DNA from: Gordonia sp. 'Campus'
GTDB lineage: Bacteria; Actinomycetota; Actinomycetes; Mycobacteriales; Mycobacteriaceae
Reading direction: 5' to 3'
NCBI RefSeq assembly: GCF_022206305.1
Contig: NZ_JAKOIW010000003.1
Location: forward strand, 276,234-340,233
Length of the DNA stretch: 64,000 nt
Every line of letters starts with the position of its first letter. Within the stretch, counting starts at the first letter, position 1. Position numbers and translations under genes: made by a program. Under the pieces are notes generated by a model. That model was not told where the DNA came from and did not search any database. It was given only the letters and a program-made list of their open reading frames with translations. Below, in pieces: positions 41,484 to 50,248 of this stretch.

Positions 41484-42911
41484 ATGACCATACGACCCGC
41501 CGCCTCGCCCCCCGAGAACACCGAACGACTGGTCGTGCGCACCCGCACGTCGGTGCTCGCGCAGCTACGCGACCGCATCGCCGGCGACGTGCTCGGACCC
41601 GGCGATCCGGGCTACCTCGAGGCGCGGTCGGGGTTCAACCGGCTCGGCTGCCACCGCCCCGCGGTCATCGCCCTACCCGACAACCACTTCGACGTCGTGG
41701 AAGCGGTCCGCTTCGCCGCCGACGAGGACCTGCGCATCGCCGTCCAGGCGACCGGCCACGGAACCGGTCGGCCCGCCGACGGCGGCTTGTTGATCAACAC
41801 CTCCCGGCTCACGTCGGTCATCGTGGACCCGGTGACCCGGAGAGTCCGGATCGGTGCGGGCGCCACCTGGCAGATGGTCCTCGACGCCGCAGTCCCGTAC
41901 GGACTCGCACCGCTGATGGGGTCGTCGAGTGCCGTCGGCGCGGTCGGGTACACGCTCGGCGGCGGGTTCGGCTGGCTGGGACGACGTCACGGCTTGTGTG
42001 CGGATACCGTACGGAGTTTCGATCTGGTGACACCGGACGGAACGCCGATCCGCGTCACCGACGCCAGCTTTCCCGACGTCTTCTGGGCGCTGAGGGGCGG
42101 TGGCGCGGGCAGCCTCGGGGTGGTGACGTCGATGGAGATCGACCTCGCCGACGTCTCGACCGTCTACGCGGGCAACCTCTTCTACCCCGCCACCGACGCC
42201 GAGGAGATCATCCGCCGATTCCGCGACTGGGCCCCCGCCCAGTCCGAACAGCTGACCTCGGCAGTGGCCGTGCTCAACCTCCCGCCCACCGATGACGTTC
42301 CGGAGCCGTTGCGCGGACGGAGTGTCGCGGTGCTGCGGGGCTGCTGGTGCGGTGACGTCGACACCGGCCGCGCCGTCGTCGACGAGTGGCGTCGCTGGCG
42401 GAGGCCGGTCGTCGACGCCTGGGATGTCATGCCGTTCGCGGCCGTCGACGCCATCAGCATGCACCCGACCGAACCGACGCCGGTCATGGTGACCACCGAG
42501 TGGTTCGACGATCTCCCGGACGCGGCCGTGGACATCATCGCCCGACGAGTCCGCCCGCCCGCGGCCACAGCCCCGCTGATCGTGTCCGGCGAGATCCGCC
42601 ATGCCGGCGGTGCGATCGCCAGGGGGGCGCGGTACGCGGTCAACGATCGCGCGCGGTCCGGGCGATTCCTGCTCGGACTCGTCGCGGTCGTCGGCGACCC
42701 CCAGGTCGCGCTGGCGGTCGAGTCCACATTGCGGGTCACGCGCACCGAACTGGCGCCATACGTGACCGGTGCGGCGTATCTGAACTTCACCTCCGGCACC
42801 GAGCGGGCCGGACGCGCTGCCGACGCCGTCAGCGCCGAGCACCGCCGCCGGCTCACGGAGATCAAGAATGCCCTCGATCCGGCCGATCGCTTCTGCCACG
42901 GGGACATCTGA
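41484..42911 (+). CDS. FAD-binding oxidoreductase (PCMH/BBE type)
   Basis: 475-aa flavoenzyme. The PCMH FAD domain contains RPAVIALPDNHFDVVEAVRF, IAVQATGHGTGRPADGGLLI (the site of the histidine that can hold FAD covalently) and VGYTLGGGFGWLGRRHGLCA; WALRGGGAGSLGVVTSMEID follows. The C-terminus (YLNFTSGTE ... LTEIKNALDPADRFCHGDI) is the berberine-bridge-type end. Oxidises an unknown alcohol, sugar or secondary metabolite. ATG 41484 with GAGG upstream is preferred; an earlier TTG at 41436 is possible. Confidence 0.9.
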   Translation: MTIRPAASPPENTERLVVRTRTSVLAQLRDRIAGDVLGPGDPGYLEARSGFNRLGCHRPAVIALPDNHFDVVEAVRFAADEDLRIAVQATGHGTGRPADGGLLINTSRLTSVIVDPVTRRVRIGAGATWQMVLDAAVPYGLAPLMGSSSAVGAVGYTLGGGFGWLGRRHGLCADTVRSFDLVTPDGTPIRVTDASFPDVFWALRGGGAGSLGVVTSMEIDLADVSTVYAGNLFYPATDAEEIIRRFRDWAPAQSEQLTSAVAVLNLPPTDDVPEPLRGRSVAVLRGCWCGDVDTGRAVVDEWRRWRRPVVDAWDVMPFAAVDAISMHPTEPTPVMVTTEWFDDLPDAAVDIIARRVRPPAATAPLIVSGEIRHAGGAIARGARYAVNDRARSGRFLLGLVAVVGDPQVALAVESTLRVTRTELAPYVTGAAYLNFTSGTERAGRAADAVSAEHRRRLTEIKNALDPADRFCHGDI

Positions 42912-42979
42912 CTCGAACCCCTGGATGCGTGACAACCACCGCTTGCATCGGCGGGGCCCGATGTGGGCTCATGGTCGGC

Positions 42980-43390
42980 ATGACCTCCGACGCCTCGTCC
43001 GGACCGGCCGGTGTCCGACCGTCGACGATGCTCGTCGTCGACGGCGCGAATGTCGTCGGGTCGGTCCCCGACGGGTGGTGGCGGGATCGCCGGGCGGCGG
43101 CAGAACGATTGCGGGACAGGCTCGAATCGGTCGCCGACACCGGGCTCGACGGTCTGCCGGGGCCACTGGACGTGATCCTCGTGGTGGAGGGCCGGGCTCG
43201 CGGGATCGCTCCGGGCACATCCGTCCGGGTCGTCGACGCCCCCGCATCAGGGGACGACGCGATCGTGGATGTCGTCGCCGGTTCACCTCCCGGACACGTC
43301 TGCGTCGTGGTCACGGCCGACCGCGAACTGCGCACGCGGGTGCGGGAACTCGGCGCACAGACGGTGGGTCCGTCAGCCGTCCCGCGGTGA
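42980..43390 (+). CDS. NYN/PIN-like domain protein
   Basis: 136-aa protein resembling the YacP/NYN group of PIN-fold nucleases. TMLVVDGANVVGSVPDGWWR (acidic residue in VDGANV), DVILVVEGRARG, ASGDDAIVDVVAG and VCVVVTADRELRTRVRELGA give four conserved acidic positions. Likely an RNase-like protein acting on structured RNA; not assigned. ATG 42980 or 42971 can serve as start. It stands alone between the FAD oxidase and the monooxygenase. Confidence 0.78.
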   Translation: MTSDASSGPAGVRPSTMLVVDGANVVGSVPDGWWRDRRAAAERLRDRLESVADTGLDGLPGPLDVILVVEGRARGIAPGTSVRVVDAPASGDDAIVDVVAGSPPGHVCVVVTADRELRTRVRELGAQTVGPSAVPR

Positions 43391-43516
43391 CCGCGAGCGT
43401 TCGGCCCGTTCCGGCGCCCGATTTTCGTGCCCGAGTTTCCCGATTGCCGCCGCGCATTCGCTCGCAACCCGAATAATTCTTCCCACAGTCGGCGTCGGCC
43501 GACACGGGAGGATCTC

Positions 43517-45145
43517 ATGAACGACGTCGACGTCCTGATCGCAGGCGCCGGGCCCATCGGACTGACCGCGGCCATCGAGCTACGACGCCGCGGGGTCGGT
43601 GTCCGCATCGTCGATCCGCTTCTCGAGCCACCGCAGTATGCGAAAGCCGTTGGCATCCAACCACGGACGCTCGAGTTGTTCGAGGGCATGGGCGTGCTCG
43701 AGCAGGTCCTCGACGCCGGGATGGAGATGCGCGGACAACTCGTCTACGTCAACGGGAACCAGGTCTCGCGCGTCGACCTGATGACGCCGGCCGACGTGCC
43801 CTACCGTTTTCACCTCCTTCCCCAGTACGCGACCGAACGCATCCTGCGTGAACGACTCGCCGACCTCGGCACGGTCGTCGACCGCGGGGTGGCGGTCTCG
43901 GCGTTCGAGCAGGATGCCGACGGGGTCGCCGTGACGCTCACCGGCGATGCCGGAGACGCGACGGTTCGCGCCGGTTATCTGATCGGGGCCGACGGAGCAC
44001 ACAGCATCGTGCGCAAAGGCCTCGGCCTGAGCTTCGAGGGCGCTGCCTTCGACGAGCAGTACATGCTGGGCGACGTCGCGGTGGACTGGTCGATGCCGCG
44101 CGGTTATGCGATCCGGTCGATGCACCAGTCGGCGGACGGCACCTCGGACGATCTCCTGGTGTGCATACCTCTTCCCGGGCGCGGTCGCTACCGGATGTCG
44201 ATGCTGGTCCCTGAGGAATTGCGCATCGCGCCGAAGTCGGGTGGCGACGGTGTCGCCCACGGGTTCGAGGGGGACCGGGCGCCGGAACTGTCCCACATCC
44301 AGGCCGTCGTCGACCGGTTGGCGCCCGAACCCGCCACCGTCTCCGACATGCGCTGGTCCTCGGTGTTCCGGATCAGTCATCGAATCGTCGACTCCTACGG
44401 TCGGGGACGGGTCTTCGTCGCGGGTGACGCCGCCCACATCCACCCGCCGACCGGCGCGCAGGGAATGAACACCGGGGTGCAGGACGCACACAACCTGGCC
44501 TGGAAGCTGGCGCTGGCGGTTGCCGGCGATGCCTCGCCGACACTGCTGGACTCCTACGACCTCGAGCGCCGGCCCGTGGGCGAGGAGGTCGTCGGCCGAA
44601 CGGTCCGCGACGCGCGTGAAGGCATCGGCACCGATTCCACCGACATGGAATTCGTCATGCGACGCGAGGCGCAGCTGCTGATCTCCTATGCCGACAGCCC
44701 GATCGTCGCGGGCTCGACGATCCCGGACCGACCCGCTGCGCCACGGGCCGGCGAGCGGGCACCGGATGCCACCGGCCTCAGCCGTGAGTCGGTCAACAAT
44801 CCGGTGCGTCTGTTCACGCTGCTCGGTGCGGGTGAACACTCGCTGGTCCTCTACGCGGACGCCTCCGCGGGCGCCGAAGACGTCGCGACACTGGAGTCGT
44901 TCGCCCGGGAGATCACCGCCCGATCGCACGGACATGTCGGTGTCCATGTGGTCGCGGCGCCGACGGCTCAGGTCGGCAGCACCGAGCTGCCGCTGCTGCG
45001 CGACACCGACGGCCGTTTCGCCGCCGGATACATGCCGGACGGGTCAACGGCCTTCGTCGTCCGACCCGACGGGTATCTCGGATATCGCGGACCCGTCACC
45101 GAACACGAGCCCGCTCTCGCTTTCTTGGCGTCGACGTTCCGGTAG
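43517..45145 (+). CDS. FAD-dependent aromatic monooxygenase (PheA/TfdB family)
   Basis: 542-aa group A flavoprotein hydroxylase. GxGxxG motif in VDVLIAGAGPIGLTAAIELR (residues 4-23), the DG motif in AGYLIGADGAHSIVRKGLGL (about 154-173), and the GD motif in GRVFVAGDAAHIHPPTGAQG and MNTGVQDAHNLAWKLALAVA (about 297-336). A thioredoxin-like C-terminal domain follows, as in phenol hydroxylases and MhpA-like enzymes. Uses NAD(P)H and O2. ATG 43517 follows GGGAGG. No ring-cleavage gene is adjacent, so the substrate is open. Confidence 0.92.
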   Translation: MNDVDVLIAGAGPIGLTAAIELRRRGVGVRIVDPLLEPPQYAKAVGIQPRTLELFEGMGVLEQVLDAGMEMRGQLVYVNGNQVSRVDLMTPADVPYRFHLLPQYATERILRERLADLGTVVDRGVAVSAFEQDADGVAVTLTGDAGDATVRAGYLIGADGAHSIVRKGLGLSFEGAAFDEQYMLGDVAVDWSMPRGYAIRSMHQSADGTSDDLLVCIPLPGRGRYRMSMLVPEELRIAPKSGGDGVAHGFEGDRAPELSHIQAVVDRLAPEPATVSDMRWSSVFRISHRIVDSYGRGRVFVAGDAAHIHPPTGAQGMNTGVQDAHNLAWKLALAVAGDASPTLLDSYDLERRPVGEEVVGRTVRDAREGIGTDSTDMEFVMRREAQLLISYADSPIVAGSTIPDRPAAPRAGERAPDATGLSRESVNNPVRLFTLLGAGEHSLVLYADASAGAEDVATLESFAREITARSHGHVGVHVVAAPTAQVGSTELPLLRDTDGRFAAGYMPDGSTAFVVRPDGYLGYRGPVTEHEPALAFLASTFR

Positions 45146-45205
45146 GGGGCACCGACAGGGCCACGGCACTGCGCCCACGCGGGAGCTCCGTCGTGGTCCG
45201 TAACC

Positions 45206-46576
45206 TTGGACACCGTGACCATCTGGGGGCGAGCCGGGAGCAGTCGTGCCGGGGACGGTCGTGCCCGCGCCGACCGTTCTCTGTGGGGTGTCGCGGGCGA
45301 CCTGGCCGACCGGGCGGGTTCGTCGCTGCGATCACGCGTCGTCGATTCAGGCATCGGTCGCGCGCTGGGTACCGGTGAATTGATCTACCTCGTCGCCCCC
45401 GCGGGTCATCCGAACTACGGCGACGAACTGATCGCGCGAACGTGGCTGCGCCATCTGGCGCGGGTTCGCCCGAACGCCACCGTCGTCCTCGACTGTCACA
45501 GCCCCGGGTCCGCCGCGGTCCTGCTGCGGGAGGCGCACCCGGACATGATCGTCGTCGACACCCTGTGGCAGCTGACCAACCATGCCGGCGAGAGCGAGGC
45601 CGCCGCGCCGTGGGAATGGGTGACGCGTGCCGCGCTCGATCCGGGAGAGGCTCCGCGCCTGGCGGCCGGTGTCGACCTCCTCAACGCCGCGACCACCATC
45701 CATCTGCTGGGCGGCGGATATCTGAACACGGTGTGGCCGCACCATGTCTCCCTGTTCGTCGCCGCGGCCGCGGTTGCCGGACGCTCGGGCGCGCGACTCG
45801 TGTCGACCGGCCAGGGGCTCGTTCCGACCCTTCGGGGAGAGTCCTGGACCGCACTGTGCGGCGCATTTGCCGGGTTCGACATCGTCGACGTCCGTGACGC
45901 GGCCTCGAGGGACGCACTCGACGGCATCGTGGACGCCCGTCACTCCGGCGACGACGCCTGGCTCGCCCTGCACCGCCCGGAACCGCAGCTCTACCGACGT
46001 GACGAACCCGGCGGACAGATCGGGACCCCCGGGTCCGAGGGCGTCATCCTGTGTCTGCAATCGGACCTGACCGAGTCGTTCACCGGTCCACGCGGGACCG
46101 GCGTCGCGGCACTCACCGACTTCGTGCGGTCGACGCTCGATGCCTGGGAGGTACCCGGGTCCGCCGTCACCGTCGTCGAGGGCATCCCCGGCCACGACTA
46201 CGAGGTCGCCTACCGGCTCGGTGCGCGACTCGACGGTGCGACGGTCCTCCCCTTCCACGACGTGTGGCGGGACGGTCTGCCCGCCGGGCACCGGCAGACC
46301 TGGATCAGCACCAGATTCCACCCGCACCTCGTCGCCGCCGCCGCCGGCGATCCCGGTGTCGCGATCGTCTCGATGCCGGTGTATTACTCGACCAAGCACA
46401 GATCTCTGACCGACGCCGGATCCGACTGGACCGTCGTCGATTCTGGTACGACCATCCCGGACCGTCCCACCGGCCGCGGCTTCGACGCCGCACACCGCGC
46501 CCGGGCCGTCGAGGCCAAGCTCGCCACCGCGAACGACATCTACCCGGTGTCACGCGTGCTGGCACACCGGATCTGA
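45206..46576 (+). CDS. Polysaccharide pyruvyl transferase family protein
   Basis: 456-aa protein with the pyruvyl transferase fold: LIYLVAPAGHPNYGDELIAR near residues 60-79 (GNxGDE-like motif), NATVVLDCHSPGSAAVLLRE, TIHLLGGGYLNTVWPHHVSL, LVSTGQGLVPT, and late RQTWISTRFHPHLVAAAAGD and GVAIVSMPVYYSTKHRSLTD. These enzymes add ketal pyruvate to surface glycans, or serve as related glycan-modifying proteins. The TTG start at 45206 is weak; GTG 45215 is an alternative. No glycosyltransferase neighbours are present. Confidence 0.82.
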   Translation: MDTVTIWGRAGSSRAGDGRARADRSLWGVAGDLADRAGSSLRSRVVDSGIGRALGTGELIYLVAPAGHPNYGDELIARTWLRHLARVRPNATVVLDCHSPGSAAVLLREAHPDMIVVDTLWQLTNHAGESEAAAPWEWVTRAALDPGEAPRLAAGVDLLNAATTIHLLGGGYLNTVWPHHVSLFVAAAAVAGRSGARLVSTGQGLVPTLRGESWTALCGAFAGFDIVDVRDAASRDALDGIVDARHSGDDAWLALHRPEPQLYRRDEPGGQIGTPGSEGVILCLQSDLTESFTGPRGTGVAALTDFVRSTLDAWEVPGSAVTVVEGIPGHDYEVAYRLGARLDGATVLPFHDVWRDGLPAGHRQTWISTRFHPHLVAAAAGDPGVAIVSMPVYYSTKHRSLTDAGSDWTVVDSGTTIPDRPTGRGFDAAHRARAVEAKLATANDIYPVSRVLAHRI

Positions 46577-46649
46577 GCGCGGCCGCCGAGTTGGCGTCCC
46601 CTTTCCGCCAATCCGCCCACGATCGGACGGAGTGGGACAAAATGGCGGG

Positions 46650-47849
46650 ATGAAGCCGCGACCGCCCGTGCGTTCCGCCGTTGTCCGCATCTCGATACTC
46701 GGTGTGACGGCCGTCCTCGGTCTCGCGGGTTGCTCGCCCTCGGAGACGGCGTCCGAGGCCTCCTCCGGGTCGACGACCCCGGCGACGACGTCGGTGTCGG
46801 TCCTCGCCGACAGTGCAGCGGCTTTCCAGAAGGTTCTCGACGACACCCGCGCCTCGGGCGGGTTCCCGGGCGTGATCGCCCGGGTCATCTCACCGGCCGG
46901 AACATGGACGGGGACCTCGGGCGTACGGGCAGCGGGCGGTGACGAACCGATCGAGCCTGCCGATCACACCCGGATCGGGTCGCTCACCAAGACGATGACC
47001 GCGACGCTCCTGTTGCAACTCGTCCAGGAAGGCCGGGTCTCCCTCGACGATCCCATCAGCAAGTACGTTCCCGACGCCCCGAACGGCACCGCCACGTTGC
47101 GCCAGGTCGCCGACATGACCAGCGGCATCCCGTCCTACACCGCATCCGAGGCGTTCGACAAGCGGTTCTTCGCCGACCCCGAATCGGTGTGGACGCCAAC
47201 CGAACTCGTGGACACCGCGAAGTCGCTGCCGCCCGATTTCGCACCGGGGCAGGGATGGCAGTACTCGAACACCAACTACGTCCTGTTGGGCCTGGTCATC
47301 GAGAAGGTGCTCGCCAAGCCCATCGGTGACGTGTTCGCCGACCGGATCTTCACCCGGCTGGGCATGGACGAGTCGTCGTGGCCCGGCGATTCCGTCGAGA
47401 TCCCCGACCCACACGTCGACGGCCTGACCGACCAGGGTCAACCATCCGGACAGACCGTCAATTCGACCCGGTGGAATCCGTCGTTCGGATCGACCGCGGG
47501 CGCGGTCATCTCCACCATCGACGACCTGCAGACCTGGGGCGAGGCACTGTTCACCGGCCGCGGCATCCTCGATGCGTCGACCCAACAGCTGCGGCGCGAC
47601 TCGATCCTCACCTCGCCGCCGCCGAACACTCCGACCGCCGGCTACGGCATCGGGATCGGCAACCGCGACGGCTGGTGGGGGCACGACGGAGACTTCCCGG
47701 GCTTCAACACATCGCTGTTCCACAACTATTCGTCGGACACCACCATCATCATCGTGGTGAACACCGACGACAACGTCACAGTCGACGGGAAGCCCACCGC
47801 GCCGGTGTATGCCGTGCAGGCCGGGTTGATCGCGGCGCTGCCGAACTGA
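46650..47849 (+). CDS. Serine hydrolase lipoprotein (class C beta-lactamase-like)
   Basis: 399-aa exported protein. Lipobox LGLAGC near residue 28 gives a predicted lipid-anchored Cys; then a Ser/Thr-rich linker and a beta-lactamase/D-alanyl-D-alanine carboxypeptidase fold with SxxK in TRIGSLTKTMTATLLLQ (nucleophilic Ser), YxN in WQYSNTNYVLLGLVIEK, and a late HDGDFPGFNTS in the KTG-like strand position. Acts on peptidoglycan-type or ester substrates outside the membrane. ATG 46650 is preferred over GTG 46632. Confidence 0.9.
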   Translation: MKPRPPVRSAVVRISILGVTAVLGLAGCSPSETASEASSGSTTPATTSVSVLADSAAAFQKVLDDTRASGGFPGVIARVISPAGTWTGTSGVRAAGGDEPIEPADHTRIGSLTKTMTATLLLQLVQEGRVSLDDPISKYVPDAPNGTATLRQVADMTSGIPSYTASEAFDKRFFADPESVWTPTELVDTAKSLPPDFAPGQGWQYSNTNYVLLGLVIEKVLAKPIGDVFADRIFTRLGMDESSWPGDSVEIPDPHVDGLTDQGQPSGQTVNSTRWNPSFGSTAGAVISTIDDLQTWGEALFTGRGILDASTQQLRRDSILTSPPPNTPTAGYGIGIGNRDGWWGHDGDFPGFNTSLFHNYSSDTTIIIVVNTDDNVTVDGKPTAPVYAVQAGLIAALPN

Positions 47850-47895
47850 CCACAGCCACTCCGCGACCGACGTGCTGCGGCGTAAGGTCGGCGGC

Positions 47896-48381
47896 ATGGC
47901 CAGAACAGTTGCGAAAGCCGACACCGTCGATCGCGCCGGACTGCTCGACTTCATCCGCCCGCGCCATCAGATGATCCTGAGCACCACACGATCCGATGGC
48001 AGCCCGCAGATGTCGCCGGTCACCGGCGGGGTCGACGACGAAGGTCGCATCGTCATCTCCACGTACCCCGGCCGTGCAAAAGCGGCCAACCTGCGGTCCA
48101 CCCCGGTGGCGAGCGTGATGGTGTTGTCGGACGAGTTCAACGGCGCATGGGTTCAGGTCGACGGGGACGCGGAGGTCCTCGACATGCCCGAGGCCGAAGA
48201 CGCACTCGTCGACTACTTCCGCAGCATCTCCGGCGAGCACCCGGACTGGGACGAGTACCGCGCGGCGATGCGTACGCAGGGCAAGTCGCTCATCCGTATC
48301 ACCCCCACACGCTGGGGGCCCGTCGCCACCGGCGGCTTCCCGGCCGACGTGGCGGCCCGACTCGACGCGCACAACGACTGA
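47896..48381 (+). CDS. PPOX-class (F420/FMN-dependent) oxidoreductase-like protein
   Basis: 161-aa split-barrel flavin or deazaflavin enzyme of the Rv1155 type. ILSTTRSDGSPQMSPVTGGV near residues 27-46, RIVISTYPGRAKAANLRSTP and VASVMVLSDEFNGAWVQVDG are typical of the TIGR03618-like family; GKSLIRITPTRWGPVATGGF closes the domain. Probably reduces or binds F420-linked substrates. ATG 47896 is chosen over TTG/ATG upstream. Confidence 0.87.
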   Translation: MARTVAKADTVDRAGLLDFIRPRHQMILSTTRSDGSPQMSPVTGGVDDEGRIVISTYPGRAKAANLRSTPVASVMVLSDEFNGAWVQVDGDAEVLDMPEAEDALVDYFRSISGEHPDWDEYRAAMRTQGKSLIRITPTRWGPVATGGFPADVAARLDAHND

Positions 48382-48387
48382 CGGGCA

Positions 48388-48432
48388 CTGCAGTTGACGC
48401 ACGCAGCAGTTGACCGACGCCACGGTTGACGG
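48388..48432. repeat. Degenerate 16-bp repeats with GTTGAC at the DrrA gene start
   Basis: GTTGAC recurs at 48393, 48409 and 48425, exactly 16 bp apart, within similar flanks (GCAG or CACG before it). The copies overlap the region just upstream of the ABC ATPase start. Confidence 0.6.
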
Positions 48433-48437
48433 ACTCG

Positions 48438-49439
48438 ATGGCTGACGCACTGGGGTCGGAGGTCGTTCCGGCCGACATCGAGATCCGCGGGCTCACGAAA
48501 AGCTATGGCACACATCGTGTGCTCGACGGCATCGACCTGCACGTCCAGGCCGGCGGGGTGACCGCCCTGCTCGGGCCGAACGGTTCCGGCAAGACCACGA
48601 CCGTCAGCATCGCCTCGACCCTGTTCCCCGCCGACTCCGGTTCGGTCACCATCGGCGGCTTCGACACGGTCATGCAAACACGTGCGGTGCGGTCGATGAT
48701 CGGCGTGACCGGTCAGTCCGTCGCCATCGACGAGTTGTTCAGCGGCCGGGAGAACCTCGCACTGATGGCCGGGTTGCGGCACCTCGAACGCCGACACGGT
48801 CGCGCCCGAGCCGATGAGCTGCTCGAACAGTTCGACCTCACCGATGCCGCCGACCGTCTGGTGTCGACATACTCCGGCGGGATGCGACGCCGACTCGACC
48901 TCGCGATGACGCTCATCTCGACGCCGCGCGTGATCTTCCTGGACGAACCCACCACCGGACTCGACCCGCGCAGCCGTCGCGTGTTGTGGGACATGATCTC
49001 TCGGCTCGCCGCCGAGGGCGTCACCGTCCTGCTCACCACGCAGTACCTCGAGGAGGCCGACCAGTTGGCCGATCGCATCGCCGTGCTCGACCGCGGAACC
49101 ATCGTCGCCGAGGGGACCGCCGCCGAACTGAAGAAACGGGTACACGATTCGGAGGTGCGGCTCACCTTCGCCGACACCGAGTCCTTCGACGCCGCACGCG
49201 ACCTCCTGCCGAACGCCCGGCCCGTCACCGAATTCCGGAGGCTCGACCTCGCGACCGACGACACGGCCACCACGATGCGGACCGTACTGAATCGCCTCGA
49301 CGCCGCCGGCGTCGCGGTCACCGACGTCGGCGTCCACACCCCCACCCTCGACGACGTGTTCTTCGCCCTCACCGGCGACGCCGCGCGCAGCGCCCCGGCC
49401 GATCGCACCGATCCCACCGAGGGCGAGGACACCCGATGA
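48438..49439 (+). CDS. DrrA-type ABC transporter ATP-binding protein
   Basis: 333-aa ATPase of the daunorubicin-resistance type. Walker A VTALLGPNGSGKTTTVSIAS (about residues 40-59), Q-loop VTGQSVAIDE, signature STYSGGMRRRLDLAMTLIST, Walker B VIFLDEPTTGLDPRSRRVLW, switch His replaced in sequence by TTQYLEEADQ (Gln), as is usual in DrrA. Energises export of a lipid or drug with the permease encoded next. ATG 48438 is favoured; TTG 48426 is in frame. Stop overlaps the permease start (ATGA). Confidence 0.93.
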   Translation: MADALGSEVVPADIEIRGLTKSYGTHRVLDGIDLHVQAGGVTALLGPNGSGKTTTVSIASTLFPADSGSVTIGGFDTVMQTRAVRSMIGVTGQSVAIDELFSGRENLALMAGLRHLERRHGRARADELLEQFDLTDAADRLVSTYSGGMRRRLDLAMTLISTPRVIFLDEPTTGLDPRSRRVLWDMISRLAAEGVTVLLTTQYLEEADQLADRIAVLDRGTIVAEGTAAELKKRVHDSEVRLTFADTESFDAARDLLPNARPVTEFRRLDLATDDTATTMRTVLNRLDAAGVAVTDVGVHTPTLDDVFFALTGDAARSAPADRTDPTEGEDTR

Positions 49440-50239
49440 CCGCCCTGACCCGCGCGGTGTCGGACTCTCGGGTCATGGTGCGGCGCAATGTCCGTCGGCT
49501 CATCCGGTTCCCGGTGCTCACCGTGATGCTGGTCGGCCTGCCGGTCGTGTTCCTGCTGCTGTTCGTCTTCGTGTTCGGCGGCCAGCTGGGCGCGGGCATG
49601 GTGACACCCGCAGGCGGAACCGGCCGGGCGGCCTACCTCGACTACGTGGTGCCCGGAATCGTGCTCGTCACCGTCGCATCGGCGGTCCAGGGCACCGCGA
49701 TCGTGGTCGCGATGGACATGACGTCGGGCATCATCAACCGGTTCCGGACCATGGACATCAGCCGGTCGGCGGTCCTCGTCGGACATGTCCTCGCCAGTCT
49801 CGTGCAGGCGCTGTTCAGCATCGCCGTCGTCGTCGCAGTGGCGGTCGCGATCGGCTTCCGGCCCTCGGCCGATGCGGTGGACTGGGTGTGCGCCGTCGGC
49901 GTCGTCGTGCTGTTCGCCACCGCGCTGATCTGGCTGTCGGTCTATCTCGGCCTGGCGGCACAGAGCGTCGAGACTGCCAGCAACACCCCGATGTTCCTGA
50001 CCCTCCTCCCGTTCCTCAGTACGGGTTTCGTCCCCGCGGACTCGCTCCCGCCCGGATTGCGACAGTTCGCGGAGCACCAGCCCTTCACTCCGGTGATCGA
50101 GGTGCTGCGCGGCACCCTGACCGGCGCGCCGTTGTCGGCGTCGAGTGTGCTCGCCTCGATCGCGTGGAGTGCCGGCATCGGCGGTGCGGCATATCTTCTG
50201 GCGCTGCGCACCTATGAACGTCGGCGCATGCCCGGTTAG
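49436..50239 (+). CDS. DrrB-type ABC-2 permease
   Basis: 267-aa membrane protein of the ABC-2 family with six hydrophobic segments: LTVMLVGLPVVFLLLFVFVF, YVVPGIVLVTVASAVQGTAI, VGHVLASLVQALFSIAVVVA, VCAVGVVVLFATALIWLSVY, MFLTLLPFLSTGFVPA, and SIAWSAGIGGAAYLLALRTY. Conserved MDISRSAVLVG and FLSTGFVP loops match DrrB. Coupled to the ATPase by a 4-bp overlap. A GyrI-like gene follows after 9 bp and may belong to the same drug-response unit. Confidence 0.92.
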   Translation: MTALTRAVSDSRVMVRRNVRRLIRFPVLTVMLVGLPVVFLLLFVFVFGGQLGAGMVTPAGGTGRAAYLDYVVPGIVLVTVASAVQGTAIVVAMDMTSGIINRFRTMDISRSAVLVGHVLASLVQALFSIAVVVAVAVAIGFRPSADAVDWVCAVGVVVLFATALIWLSVYLGLAAQSVETASNTPMFLTLLPFLSTGFVPADSLPPGLRQFAEHQPFTPVIEVLRGTLTGAPLSASSVLASIAWSAGIGGAAYLLALRTYERRRMPG

Positions 50240-50248
50240 GGTGTTCCC

